From positions 104,867,284 to 104,931,283 of the forward strand of contig OV884057.1 of assembly GCA_930367215.1 (NCBI GenBank): a stretch of DNA of 64,000 bases, in the 5' to 3' direction. This DNA is from Pollenia angustigena (taxonomy: Eukaryota; Arthropoda; Insecta; Diptera; Polleniidae). The notes beneath the pieces were generated by a model. The model did no database searches. It saw only the letters and a list, made by a program, of their open reading frames with translations, and had not been told where the DNA came from. The stretch's first letter is position 1, and the number at the start of each line of letters is the position of its first letter. This document shows, piece after piece, positions 10,434 to 20,979 of this stretch. A program made the position numbers and the translations under genes.

Positions 10434-13094
10434 ATGGCTTTGTCAAAAAAAAAAAAATAGTATTTTGGAATTGTAGAAGTATCCTTAACAAAATCTCTGA
10501 ATTTGTAAATTTTTTAAATACTTATGATGTAGATATTTGTCTATTGAGTGAGACTTGGCTCACTCAATCAAATACTCTTTATCATCCTAATTATTCGTGT
10601 ATAAGAGAAGACCGAGCCAATCAAAACGGTGGTGGTGTTGCCATACTTATTAAGAAAACAATAACCTTTATGGTAATTCCCAAAGTTAATACTGATGTAA
10701 TTGAGAATGTTGGTATTAAAATAAATACTGGTCGGGCCTCTTATCTTAATGTTTTTAGTGTATATTTTCCTGGTGGACAAAATGACAGTGCGCTAAGGGC
10801 CAAATATAAAAATGATTTACGAAAACTTTTAAATAATAACGAAGAGTATCTAATATGTGGTGATTTAAACTCCCGACATAGAAATTGGAACTGTTTGCGT
10901 GCTAATCAGTGGGGAAATATTCTTAATGACCATACGTCATATTTTCCTGTATCTATATTATTTCCTAATGCTCACACCTATATTCCTGCTGCGTCAAACA
11001 GCAACCCATCTACGCTTGATTTAATTTTAACTAATATTCCACAATTTATTTCTAACCCTCTTACCATTAATGACCTGAGCTCTGACCACCTACCGGTATC
11101 ATTTGATTTGTCTACATCTACCCCAATTGTAAATAGGCTAGTTTATAATTTTGAATGTGCCGATTGGAATATATACAAAAATATTTTGAAACATACTCTA
11201 AGCGAAGCTGTTACTGATTCGATATTCAGTACAGTTGACGCTATAGATAACAATGTTGGAGTTTTTACTAGCTCCTTGTTAGAAGCCGTTAGACAGTCAG
11301 TTCCGAAGACTCCACCCAAAAATAATTTTATGAAGCTCCCTGAGTATATTCTGAATCTAATTAAATTAAGAAATCAATTTCGTAGAGATTGGGTGAGATA
11401 CAGGCAATTATATTATTTCAATTTAATGACCAAATATTCAAACTTCATTCGTAATGAAATTCATTTGTTTAGAAACCGGCAGTGGAATAAAAAACTAAGT
11501 GCAATGGACAAAAGATCAAAACCTTTCTGGAATGTTACCAAATTTTAAAGAATAAGACAAGAAGATGTCATTCTCTATTAACACCTGATGGTATCCTAGT
11601 TTCAGATGAAGACAAGGCAAATGTTTTTGCAAACAGTTTTATACTAAATCATAGGGTTTCTGAAGAATCAGGTTCAACTAGTCATACCAATATGGTCCAA
11701 CAGGTAATTGATCACTTCGTGGACCTTGATATTGTTACTCCTTTCTCCGAAAAAGTTACCGTAAATGATGTTGATGTGATTATATGTAATCTTAAAAAAA
11801 GGAAATCCTGTGGTTTAGATGAAATAAATAATCAAATGCTAAAAAATCTACCTAAAATTGGTGTTCGTTTTTTAACAAGTATATACAATTCCTGTTTGAA
11901 GTTGCAGTACTATCCAAATGTGTGGAAAACTGCTAAAGTTATACCTGTTCCTAAGCCTGGCAAAATGCTAAACAACCCTGAGAATTACAGGCCTATAAGT
12001 TTATTAAGTAGTATGGGAAAAATTCTTGAAAAAATTATAAGTGAAAAAATTTTGCTTATTTTAAATACTAAAAAGATATTACCTGATGAACAATTTGGTT
12101 TCAGAAGATCTCACTCAACTATTCATCAGGTCAAAAGAATTTGTAATGATGTCAAAAATGGTTTAGTATCAAAACAATCTACAGCGCTTGTACTACTTGA
12201 CGTTGAAAAAGCATTTGACTCAGTCTGGCACTGCGGCTTAATATACAAAATGATTCAATTTAACATTCCATTGTTTCTTGTAAAACTTGTAAAAAACTTT
12301 TTGTGTGATAGATATTTCTGCGTTTCTGTAGGAAATTCCTTTTCTGATTTAAACAGCATTCCAGCAGGTGTTCCGCAGGGCTCTGTTCTTGGACCAATTT
12401 TATATAATATCTATTGTGCTGACATGCCCTCAATTAGACCATGTAAATTCGGTGCTTACGCAGATGACATGGCAATTTACTATACTCATGAACTCAGTCA
12501 GAATATTTTGATTGAAATTCAATGCTCATTAAACCGATTGGAGGAGTATTATACTAAATGGAGGATAAAAATCAATCCAAATAAGACACAAGCCATCTTT
12601 TTTACAAGGAAAAGAAAACCTTGTTATCTACCTAGTAGTAATCTCACTCTTTCTGGCTGCAGCATTAATTGGTCTAACAATATTAAATATCTAGGAATTT
12701 GTTTAGATACTAAACTAACTTTCAACTCCCATATATGTCATATTCTTGATAAAGTTAACATATATAAAAGAATATTATATCCACTTATTAGCAGAAATTC
12801 CATTCTAAGTAACTGCAATAAAATGTTAATAATTAAAACAATATTCCAGGCTATTATATTTTATGGTTGTCCTGTTTGGGGTAACTGTGCTAAAACCCAC
12901 ATTAAACGTCTTCAAATAGCGCAAAACAAAATATTGAAAATGGCTCTAAAATTACCATGGCATGTCTCTACCGTAAGATTACATCTGATCAGTAAAACCA
13001 ACACCGTTTCAGAAGGTATTGAGATCTTTAAGTCTCGTTTTGAAACAAAATGTGGATTTTCCGAAAATCCACTTATTTGTGCACTATACTAAAA
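10434..13094 (+). pseudogene. Jockey-type ORF2 (endonuclease-reverse transcriptase), two frameshifts
   Basis: Nearly full-length ORF2. Order: IVFWNCRSILNKI, LSETWL, GGGVAILI, GDLNSRH and SSDHLPVSF (APE endonuclease, about residues 1-220); KRKSCGLDEIN, NPENYRPISLLSSMGKILEK, FGFRRSHST, LLDVEKAFDSVWH, GVPQGSVLGP, AYADDMAIY and KYLGICLDTKLTF (RT). The catalytic Asp pair in AYADDM and the Asp of LLDVEKAFD are present. Breaks: the A13 run at 10445-10457 puts the ATG at 10434 one base out of frame, and one shift near 11545 separates endonuclease from RT; the RT frame is then open from about 11550 to 13092. The protein nicks target DNA and reverse-transcribes element RNA. No RNase H domain, as expected for Jockey. 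Confidence 0.9.
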
Positions 13095-13375
13095 TTAATA
13101 CTTGTTGCAATCACGCTTATAATTGTTATAATGCAATGTTTGTAATATTCTATGTTATTTATATCATCTCCTTGTTTTCTTCATATTGAAGGTTTTTGCT
13201 AATAGTTTTCCTTCAAAATCATAAATTATTTATAAATATATTTGAATTTTTGTAATTAACCTGTTAATATATAAGATATACGGCAAAGCCATTTCTGTGC
13301 AATATTTGTTTCCTTAGAATGTAAGAAATTGTGTAACTTACTATTAAATAAATAAATGAATATTGTGTAAAACGA

Positions 13376-13449
13376 ACAAATATTGAATTTTATTTTAAAT
13401 AAAAAACAAAAATATGTATGAGAATTTAATAAAATGAATCGTGTTTTAT
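13376..13449. other. Short spacer between Jockey tail and piggyBac
   Basis: AT-rich sequence after the Jockey 3' tail and before the TTAA target site. Nothing recognisable. Confidence 0.4.
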
Positions 13450-13640
13450 TTAACCCTTAAATGCATGAGGTCAGCACCCAGAGTGGAGACTAAGTTACTC
13501 TAACGTAAATATGGTCGCTAATTACGAATCCGTCCTTCATTTTTTCGGAAAATTTATAGTTTTTCTAGAAAATCGGAAAAACACCAATTTCCGTTGTGTA
13601 CCATATTTTTATTATTATTTATAAAATATCATATATTCAG

Positions 13641-13878
13641 CCATGTCACAGAGTACAATTCCGTTCGGAAACGGAATTCATTCCGTATTTTGGTGCTTCA
13701 GAAAATGACGAAAAAATTTTTCGGAATGAAACCATTTTTGTTTTCATGAACGGTATGGGAGTTGTCTGTATCTGAAAGGCTATAAAACTATCAAAATACA
13801 CTTTCCATTAACAAACAAATATGTTTTCTTCAATTCCGAACGGAATCATTCCGAACGGAATAGTAATCTGTGACATGG
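13641..13878. mobile_element. MITE with CCATGTCACAGA termini
   Basis: Inverted ends CCATGTCACAGA (13641) and TCTGTGACATGG (ending 13878). Subterminal ATTCCGTTCGGAA and TTCCGAACGGAAT repeats sit near both ends. No ORF. It lies in the 3' part of piggyBac beyond the truncated transposase. Confidence 0.75.
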
Positions 13879-13938
13879 CCCATTATTCATAAAAAGTGCA
13901 TAAAAGTATATTTAAAAGAAAAGTTTTAAGTTTTCAAT

Positions 13939-14489
13939 TTATTTAGTGTGATAGCCTGCAAAACAATAACGTTTCTCGTTCAAGCAGTGGTATTGTTTCA
14001 TATAGTGCCCAACTTTTGTTGAGCACATCTGTTCGTCTATTGATAAACGAGGCTGCATATGTACTGTTTGAAAACGATCATTGAGAATATTCACTATTGG
14101 CATTATTTTAAACAAACGATCTTGATTTTCTGTATCATACTTTTTGTTATCGTTTATGTGGAGGTACTCTCTGATTTTTTTCAAACCTGTTGACCGTCAT
14201 TACGTTACGCACCGCATTAATTCCATATTGCGTATTCCAATAATTTCTCACACAAGGAAGTTTGTGATAAGACATATAATAGATAATTCCAATGTATTTA
14301 CCGAGCTCTCGAGCGTCTAAAAGAAATTTTGGTAGTTCTTTTCAACTTTTGCGTAACTGATGCTCTCAACTATTTTCTCTGCAACCTCATCCGTAAAAAA
14401 ATATTTGAAGCATGCGTAAGGAGTTGCAAAATTATCCGATGTCTCTGGGCCCAAACTAGAGATTCCAAGAAAAGTAATTTGTTCTTCAG
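13939..14489 (-). pseudogene. piggyBac transposase, middle part, truncated
   Basis: Downstream portion of the piggyBac gene left of the Harbinger insertion. From 14489 leftward: PEEQITFLGISSL, FKYFFTDEVAEKI, then after frame changes NAVRNVMTVNRFEKI, REYLHINDNKKYD, DRLFKIMPIVNILNDRFQ and LSIDEQMCSTK (conserved SxDE of the DDE core), ending at a stop after CFAGYHTK. Family members continue for a further 250 or so residues including the last catalytic Asp and a cysteine-rich C-terminus; these are missing. The enzyme excises precisely at TTAA. Frameshifts near 14190 and 14320. Confidence 0.85.
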
Positions 14490-14742
14490 GAGGCTTATTC
14501 TGAATTGCGATGAGAAAATCAATGCGATGCGCAAATAAAATGCGTTTGCGAAAGAAAATTGGTATTCTGTTAGACTTTCGCAATCGCATTCGCAATTTAT
14601 TTCAAATCGTGGCAACGCTGCTCAAATGTACGTCAGTGTCAATAAACGTCAAATTAAAAATAAATAAATTGTATGTGTTTGGCTGTGAAAATTGTTTAAA
14701 TATTTTTTTAGGACATTCTGTAATAAAAAAAAAATAATTAAA

Positions 14743-14805
14743 ATGGATTTCGTGGCGCTGTGGTTCGACGACGAAGAAAATGAAAATGTTTTGTGTGTAC
14801 TTTAA
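14743..14805 (+). pseudogene. Possible Harbinger transposase N-terminal scrap
   Basis: Short open stretch MDFVALWFDDEENENVLCVL then stop. Acidic starts of this style occur in Harbinger transposases. It sits inside the Harbinger derivative, so the call rests mainly on context. Confidence 0.35.
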
Positions 14806-14828
14806 AATCGGCCCAAACCTATTAAAAT

Positions 14829-15020
14829 TTAAGTTAAAGTCAAATATTTTTGAACTGGTTTATATATTTCATACTTTTTCCATCCTGCAGCTTCTCTAAT
14901 AGGTGGTCCATTGATATTTAGTTCTTCAGTTAACGTTTGCCACAAAGTATTTGCCGACTGATGTGCATGTGGTGTTTTCAAATGGCCTCTTGCCAATTGG
15001 CTGTGCTTATTCATATACAT
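14829..15020 (-). pseudogene. Myb/SANT-like protein relic of Harbinger
   Basis: Minus-strand 63-codon stretch with NKHSQLARGHLKTPHAH, ANTLWQTLTEELN and GPPIREAAGWKK. This resembles the zeste/Myb-SANT-like DNA-binding domain of the accessory protein that Harbinger elements encode to bring the transposase to the ends. It starts near 15020 and ends at a stop after YLTLT, shorter than the family. It opposes the transposase scrap, matching the two-gene layout of Harbinger. Confidence 0.65.
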
Positions 15021-15345
15021 ATTCTATCATTATATCAAATTGACGCGGTTTGGTGGTCTTATGGCTTGCTTCCCTGAATTAAATAATAAATATATGATGA
15101 ATAAATAAATAAAATATTATCTTTCACTAACATGTTTGTACTTTGCGAATGCTATTTTGTTGTCGAATAAATTTTGCGAATTTGACATTTGTTTTCGCAA
15201 TGTGGAATACCGACTTGTCACCTTTTCGCATTTGAAATGCGATTAAAAAAAACTTTGTGAATATCGCAATACAGAATAGCAATTGTTCGCATTTATGCAT
15301 TTTCGCATCGCATTGATTTTCGCATCGCAATTCAGAATAAGCCTC

Positions 15346-15895
15346 CAGATAGTTGCAGGTTTCCTTTCTTCCAACGTTCTCTTTCAAAACTGTCGGAAGT
15401 CGTGTCAACAATAACGTCCTTATAGTTCATGCATTCTTCGCGTACTTGGCTAAACTGATCATTTTGATGAATAGAAGAATTTTCGTCTGAATTTTCATTG
15501 TTGTTATTATCTGCTGGAGTTGAAGTCATTTTAATTTTTTTCGTGGTAACGTAGAATGGCTCCGCTCCACTATGGATAAGTCTACTGATACTGATGAGCC
15601 AATATCAGGAACAGAAATGCCGGAAGCTTCAAGAAAATGTACATCCAGCCCTTCTGTATTTAATAACGGGAATTCATCCAATATGGCATAATTAGTTTCG
15701 GCTCGGTTTCTCAAACGTGTTGGTATTTGCGCTTCGTCATTAAGTTCATCTGGTTCAAAATTCTCGCATTCGTTTTCATTCTCAGAGCAATCACCATTAC
15801 TAGGTATCCCCAACACTTCATAATCGTCGAAATCGTGAAACATTTCCGCTACTTCATCAGCGTTGTACCTTTTCCATCAATAATAATGCTATCCA
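15346..15895 (-). pseudogene. piggyBac transposase, N-terminal part, broken
   Basis: Start of the piggyBac gene, right of the Harbinger insertion. The probable initiator ATG (minus, about 15895) lies in the 9-bp target duplication of the neighbouring non-LTR element; MDSIIIDGK is followed by a one-base shift, then RYNADEVAEMFHDF and DDYEVLGIPS. The acidic, low-complexity N-terminus (ENENECENFEPDELNDE) is typical of piggyBac proteins. Bases 15526-15843 are open; 15332-15529 continue in another frame (FERERWKKGNLQLSG). It joins the DDE part at 13939-14489. Confidence 0.75.
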
Positions 15896-16011
15896 TGTCT
15901 AGGTTAGGTTAGGTTAGGTTAGAGTGGCCGGTCACAAAGACCCCGCATAGACCAAATAGGTCCCTAGCGTTACCACAATTGTACGATAACCCACAGAAGA
16001 AAGTAAAAAGG

Positions 16012-17745
16012 TCAGTCAGATGTGATGGTATCCAGAGTACCCCACACTCTCTTGACGAATGCCAGGAGTCTCATTAACCCAATTCCAGAGACTCCCCTGA
16101 GATCTTGGAGATAATGATCTCCCAGACAGTTCGCCCTGGAGCGCACGAGTGCCGGATAGTAGCATAGCAGGTGCTCTACCGCCTCCTTTTCTCCTGGTAC
16201 CCCACAAAATCTACAATTGTCACTATTCAACCGCCCCGCCCTATAGGCGTATACCGCAGTCCAACAATGACCCGTTATAAAATCTATCAGAAGTCTACAG
16301 TCCCTTCTCGATAGCGACAGAAGAATTCTCGACGACTCCGGATCGTAGGATCCCCACATTACCTTGGAAACCCTGCACGTTCCTGTGTTTTCCCAAAACG
16401 CCTCTGATCTCCTCCGTATAGCAGAGTCCGTATCTCTCCTTATATTCTGAATTGGAGCCGGGATGGACACCATCATATCGTGTGGTAAACGGGCCCCCCG
16501 TTTCGCCAATTCGTCCACCTCTTCGTTGCTCTCTATGCCCTGGTGACCGCGAACCCAGTAGATATGCACTCTCCTATTGACACAGAGTCTATCTATCGAG
16601 TCCCAACACTCCTTGACGACAGAGGAGTATGAGAATTCCGCTGTTATAGCCTTGATCGCCGCCTGACTATCAATGAAAAAGTTTACCTGCGAGTTCTCGG
16701 TGCCGGGAACACGTGCCAAATCGGCAGCCATTTTGGCTGCAAAAACCTCCGCCTGGAAAACGCTGCAGTAATCGGGAAGCTTATACGATTCCCGAATACC
16801 CAGTTCCTGGCAGTAGACTGCAGCTCCAACTCCGTCCTCCATTTTGGAACCATCAGTGTAGAATCTGAAGGTCCCTTGGCCAGATCGGAGTCCTACCAAC
16901 CAACCGTCCTCCTCTAGGGTAACTCGCGGTTTCCTTCCAAGTGTCAGTCTCGGAATGGTGTAGTCACTGCTACAATCTATTCCCCATATAATACTACCGT
17001 GACCATAGAGTCCATATGCAAATTGTCCCGTCGCCTTTAAGCGGATCGCAGACCTCCTTGCAGTTCCTTCTGAAACTAGATGAATCGGCTGCAAGTCCAG
17101 GATCACATCCATTGCCGCAGTCGGTGTACTGCGCAGAGCACCGGTGATACTAAGTTCGGCGAGTCTCTGTACGCCCGTTAGCATATTCCGATACGATATC
17201 TTATCCAAGGCCGTCCACCACACAAGTATCCCGTAGAGTAGGATTGGTCTCGCCACCGCTGTGTAGACCCAATGTGTAAGAGCAGGGGTTAGACCCCACG
17301 TTTTGCCTAGCATTCTCTTACATGCGTAGAGCGCAATCGTTGCCTTTTTCACCCTCTCCTCCACATTCAGTCTCCACGACAGTTTGCTATCCAGTATTAC
17401 TCCCAGATACTTAGTGTGGTGTTTAAGTTCCAGGTTAGTACCCCCTAGTTTAGGTCTCCTCCATGGACCAACTTTATACCTTTTCGTAAATAGTACTAGG
17501 TCCGTCTTCTCGGGATTTACTCCCAGTCCTACTCCGGCTGCCCACTGGCTGATTATCGCCAATGTAGCCTCCATTACAGAACTAATAGTATTCAGATCCT
17601 TGCCAGTAACTATCACCGCCACATCATCCGCGTATGCGGTCATCTTTGCTGCCCCGTCCCGAAGTCTATTGAGAAGTTCGTTGACGACAAGCGCCCATAG
17701 CATCGGCGAGAGAACCCCTCCCTGGGGGGTTCCCAGTTGATTTAC
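16012..17745 (-). pseudogene. LOA/I-like ORF2: RT palm, RNase H, zinc motif
   Basis: An open 577-codon stretch from GTPQGGVLSPMLW through AYADDVAVI (catalytic Asp pair), KYLGVILDSKLSW and the thumb, then RNase H with FYTDGSKMEDGVGAAVY, FQAEVFAAKMA, FIDSQAAIKAI and WVRGHQGIESNEEVDELAK (D-E-D-D catalytic set all present), and a C-terminal CRFCGVPGEKEAVEHLLCYY zinc-binding motif. The upstream RT fingers end at KGKST; the sequence then jumps to GTPQGG with a frame change, deleting about 100 residues that should contain the first catalytic Asp motif. The function would be synthesis of element cDNA and removal of RNA, but this copy is dead. Confidence 0.9.
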
Positions 17746-19167
17746 CCTTCGTGTACGCATGTTGATTGACAGAGAGAATGGTTGGCCTCATGTTACCCTT
17801 GACATGATAGTCCAAAATTCTCTCCAACGTTTTCAGCAGGAAGGATGTGAGACTTATAGGTCTAAAATCTTTTAGGTACATATGGTTGCTCCTGCCCGAT
17901 TTCGGCAGAAATACAATCTTAGATATCCTCCAAGATTTAGGCACATAGTTTATCCTTAGACATCCTTTAAAAATTTCCACCAGCCATGGTACTATCCGTT
18001 GTCTACCCCGCTGTAGTTGCGCCGGGATAATTCCGTCAAGACCAGGCGACTTATATGGCTGGAACGAATCGATTGCCCATTCCACCCCCTCATAGGTGAT
18101 AATTCCGCTATCACCATCTGCCAGAACAGAAGTTTCATCAAGCACTTCCAACGTTTCCGCGCTGCTCCCTGTCCATTCTCCGTTTTCCCTACAAACCGTA
18201 CTTGGCATTACCGAACTGCCCACTAGCATCCTCCGCAGTCTTGCCGTTTCGGTTGTCTTCTCTATATTATCGCAGAAACTTTTCCACGAAGCTCGTTTAG
18301 CCCTTCGCACGTCGCGCTTATACACCCTAAGAGCGTCCTTATACTCCCCCCAGCATTCAGGCCGGTCCACAATTTTCGCCAGTTTGAACTTCTCATAGGA
18401 TCTAGTAACGCCCGATACCAATGTGTCTATAGCAGAATCTATGTCCCCTGAACTAACCAATGTTCCCGAGTGACCTAGGTCCCTATTCAAAAGTGAAGAG
18501 TATTTGGCCCAGTCCGTATTCCTTGGGTTCCTAAACACTGTTTCGTTAGGTATAGTGTAATTTAACAAAAATGATATATAGGAGTGATCAGAGAAGGATG
18601 GCTGCGTAAGCACCTTCCAATCATCTATCACTGTTTTATAATCAGTATAAAGCGTCACATCAAGCACATTTTCTGAGGTGGGACCCTTATACGTGGGGAC
18701 CTCACCTATATTCGCAATTTGTATATTATTCTGTAATATAAAAGCAATAAGATCCTCACCTCTACTGTTGATATCCTTACTGCCCCATATTGTGTGATGA
18801 GCGTTAGCATCTGTACCCACTACCAGGTTTTGTCTCCTTCTACAAGCTCCTTCGACTAGTCTGTGGAGTTCTACTGGTGGGGCATCCCTATCGTGTGGCA
18901 TATAGGATGATGCAAGGAGTACCATGTCATCTCTGCCATCTTCCAAGGCCACAACTGTGAGATCGTCAGTGCTGTAATTATAGAGAATATATGAACAAAA
19001 ATTCTTTCTAACAAGTATTGCAGATCGTATTCTACCTACCACTTTTGAGAAGAACGTGTTATAATTACGTGACTTCAATCCAGATACCCGATTTTCTGTG
19101 GAGATCCACGGTTCCTGGATTAGAGCTACGTCGTAGCGACCCTCTTACGTGAGGAGGAGTTCGACCG
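17735..19167 (-). pseudogene. LOA/I-like ORF2: endonuclease and RT N-terminus
   Basis: Reads MASVELLLT, an in-frame stop, then EGRYDVALIQEPWIS, VVGTDANAHHTIWG and QPSFSDHSYISF (APE endonuclease), a long basic linker, SPGLDGIIPAQL, PKSWRISKIVFLPKSG, DFRPISLTSFLLKTLERI and NQHAYTKGKST. Deletion follows at about 17735. The sequence before MASVE reads KILQVNLQHSK within the end of ORF1, a conserved start for this group, so ORF2 overlaps ORF1 in a different frame and may start by frameshift or reinitiation. Confidence 0.88.
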
Positions 19168-19175
19168 AAGCCATC

Positions 19176-19700
19176 TTACTGTGTTGGAGGTTGACTTGCA
19201 GGATCTTTAGCGTCATCAACTAAGATCACCCGCTCGGGGTCGGCTCTATCCTCCTTGGCCGTCTCACCCAAATTCAGTCCAGAAGTGGCCACGGTGGCAG
19301 CCGCCAGATCACGCTCCACTTCATCGACCTCTAATGTGTTGTGGTTCGAGTCATGTGGATGTCGTTTCTTCAATTGGAGAAACACACTACCCACTCCCCA
19401 AGACATTTTTCCATACCGAGGATACAGAAGGTCTTCAGCCTCCTTTGTAATCTGGAGTATGTAATTCTGCCCCTCTTTGTTGCCTTTTTGTACATGCAGA
19501 ATCCTCCACTCTTTGGTGGGTATGTCCGGATTCTGATTTTGCAGTAGACGAAGAGCGACTTCCGGTTTCACAATGCGCGGAAAATTCACCTTCGCCTTCG
19601 GAACAGCAGGAATATCTGATCGATCCACAATCTTGAGTTGTGCATCCGACCACAGGCCCTTGAGTTTCTTAATAACTCCTTTGAGCCATTCCAGCGTCAT
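19176..19700 (-). CDS. ORF1 of the LOA/I-like element (DUF4780-like)
   Basis: A 174-codon open frame, MTLEWLKGVIKKL, LWSDAQLKIVDRSDIP, KPEVALRLLQNQNPDI, EWRILHVQKG, then a low-complexity acidic end (PASQPPTQ). The pattern resembles the DUF4780 proteins of insect non-LTR ORF1s, thought to bind nucleic acid. It is probably only the C-terminal part, since the element stops at 19736. Its 3' end overlaps the beginning of ORF2. No zinc knuckle is visible here. Confidence 0.7.
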   Translation of the reverse strand: MTLEWLKGVIKKLKGLWSDAQLKIVDRSDIPAVPKAKVNFPRIVKPEVALRLLQNQNPDIPTKEWRILHVQKGNKEGQNYILQITKEAEDLLYPRYGKMSWGVGSVFLQLKKRHPHDSNHNTLEVDEVERDLAAATVATSGLNLGETAKEDRADPERVILVDDAKDPASQPPTQ

Positions 19701-19761
19701 CTCGTCCTTACAGCTGATGAGCTTTACTCCGTTGAACCATGTCTAAATACGTAATAATCGT

Positions 19762-19991
19762 GCCTGTTCTGAAAATCACGTGATTTCAAATCACGTGTTT
19801 TGAAAACACACGTGCGGTTTTCTGGTGTTCTGAAAGTCATACCGTTTTTGTGTTTCTCTGTGTGCTTTCGGCAATTGAAGATCACACCAAAGCACACAAA
19901 AATGGGACACGGAAATATCACACGTGTATTTTAGTAGGCACATGTGATTTGAAATCACGTGATTTGAGCAAAAGTGATTTGCAGAACAGGC
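19762..19991. mobile_element. MITE with GCCTGTTCTG termini
   Basis: Inverted ends GCCTGTTCTGAAAATCACG (19762) and GTGATTTGCAGAACAGGC (ending 19991). The interior has repeated AATCACGTGATTT and CACGTG palindromes. No coding. A target duplication is not clear. Confidence 0.75.
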
Positions 19992-20451
19992 CTGTATAAT
20001 AATAAATAACTGAAACAAGTCAAAAATTTACTTGCATCTTACACATAATAAACTCTATGGGCAAATGCATGACGTACCATATAAGGTACTTAGATAAACA
20101 GCAAAAAAAAAACATTTATTTATATCAAATAAATTAAAATTTTTTTATATTTAGCTAAAGAAAAGCTTATTCTATAAAATAGTACTAACCTCTGCTCAAT
20201 ATATAAATTCTATAATTTTATATTCACAGTTAAAGATCACTTTTAAAATTTAGTGCATAAAATACATACATCCACTTCGACAGCTTACTGAACACTAAAA
20301 TAAAATAAAAGAAATCTACAACAACGTTTGAATGAACTGTTATACTGTCTTCTTTTGGGGGAATCACACTATTCCACATTTAAGTTTAATTTCTTAGAAT
20401 ATGGCACGATAAAAGACCAGTACCATATATGGTACGGTATGCATTTAAGGG
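19992..20451. other. piggyBac non-coding right end
   Basis: AT-rich sequence between the MITE and the right TTAA. It carries ACCATATA-GGTAC motifs at 20077-20089 and 20424-20435, probably subterminal repeats of piggyBac. No ORF. Confidence 0.55.
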
Positions 20452-20482
20452 TTAAGCTAAAAATTACGTCAACAGTGACGAA

Positions 20483-20577
20483 TATATGCATCAGTACTGA
20501 CTAGTCAGCTGTGAACTGTATATGCATCAGTACTGACTAGTCAGCTGTGTCCGGTTTATACATCAGTACTGATATGT
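20483..20577. repeat. 2.6 copies of a 36-bp tandem repeat
   Basis: TATATGCATCAGTACTGACT plus AGTCAGCTGTG at 20483-20513 and 20519-20549, then a diverged third copy (TATACATCAGTACTGATATG) up to 20577. It follows directly on the piggyBac right end. Confidence 0.85.
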
Positions 20578-20979
20578 AAAGAGTATAAGAGTAAACAGCT
20601 CAGATATATGTTTTATCTACCACAAAATTCATAGGTTAAAGAAGGATGCAAAATCACACGTACACAAAAGCTTAGGTAATTTTTTTCACGTTGGCCTTAA
20701 GAAAATGATAGAAACTTTGTTCTACGCGATGACCGATATCTGTATCAGCAATGTCGGTCATATGATAGGTCAAATGACCGTCACTATTCTTGTAGGGATG
20801 CTATACTTGTTTCTTTTAACACATTGACTAAACGAAAGCCACAAAAGACCAAGTGACACAAAAGACCGGCTGACAGAAAAGACCGAGTGAACGAAAGGAA
20901 CGAAGTAGTTCATTTGTTTTAACTGAACGATAATGACCGGTCACCTAAATGAACGATTAAGCCCAAGACTAGAGTCAAC
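20578..20979. other. Non-coding stretch with GACCG motifs
   Basis: No ORF of note. Bases 20728-20942 hold many short GACCG/CGGTC and AAAAGACC motifs, maybe the subterminal region of an undescribed DNA element. No termini resolved. Confidence 0.35.

Larger units (their letters stand above)
10208..13375 (+). mobile_element. Jockey-type non-LTR retrotransposon, 3' portion
   Basis: Continuation of the element begun at 3451, after the hAT insertion. It holds the end of ORF1, all of ORF2 and a short AT-rich 3' UTR ending in TATTAAATAAATAAATGAAT near 13345-13366. In the reading frame of the family ORF1 would end at TAA 10428-10430, three bases before the ORF2 ATG at 10434, the close spacing usual for Jockey elements that reinitiate. 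The element is 5'-truncated at about 3451; no target duplication was recognised. Confidence 0.88.
14490..15345. mobile_element. Harbinger-type deletion derivative nested in piggyBac
   Basis: Ends GAGGCTTATTCTGAATTGCG (14490) and its reverse complement (ending 15345), flanked by CAG at 14487-14489 and 15346-15348, a 3-bp duplication as made by Harbinger/PIF elements. Subterminal TGCGATGCG/CGCATCGCA repeats run inward on both sides. It interrupts the piggyBac transposase between QLSG and PEEQ. Only scraps of two genes remain inside. Confidence 0.82.
15902..19736 (-). mobile_element. RNase H-bearing non-LTR retrotransposon (LOA/I-like)
   Basis: Minus-strand element with ORF1, overlapping ORF2 and a 3' tail at the left made of GGTTA repeats (15902 to about 15922, plus strand). 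CCATGTCTA at 15893-15901 and 19737-19745 is a 9-bp target duplication, so the boundaries are clear. The insertion is at the piggyBac start codon. ORF2 has endonuclease, RT, RNase H and a C-terminal zinc motif, the order of the LOA and I groups. ORF1 is probably 5'-truncated. Its GC content is clearly above that of the surrounding DNA. Confidence 0.88.
13450..20455 (-). mobile_element. piggyBac-type transposon with nested insertions
   Basis: TTAA at 13450-13453 is followed by CCCTTAAATGCAT, and TTAA at 20452-20455 is preceded by ATGCATTTAAGGG: inverted termini with the TTAA duplication diagnostic of piggyBac. A broken piggyBac transposase (minus) lies inside. The 7-kb span is inflated by a MITE (13641-13878), a Harbinger derivative (14490-15345), a non-LTR element (15902-19736) and another MITE (19762-19991). 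The parts between the insertions are non-coding. Confidence 0.9.

Noticed and set aside
15898..15925. Interstitial telomere as a chromosome-fusion scar
   Set aside because: The repeats are exactly the tail of a non-LTR element bounded by a 9-bp target duplication.
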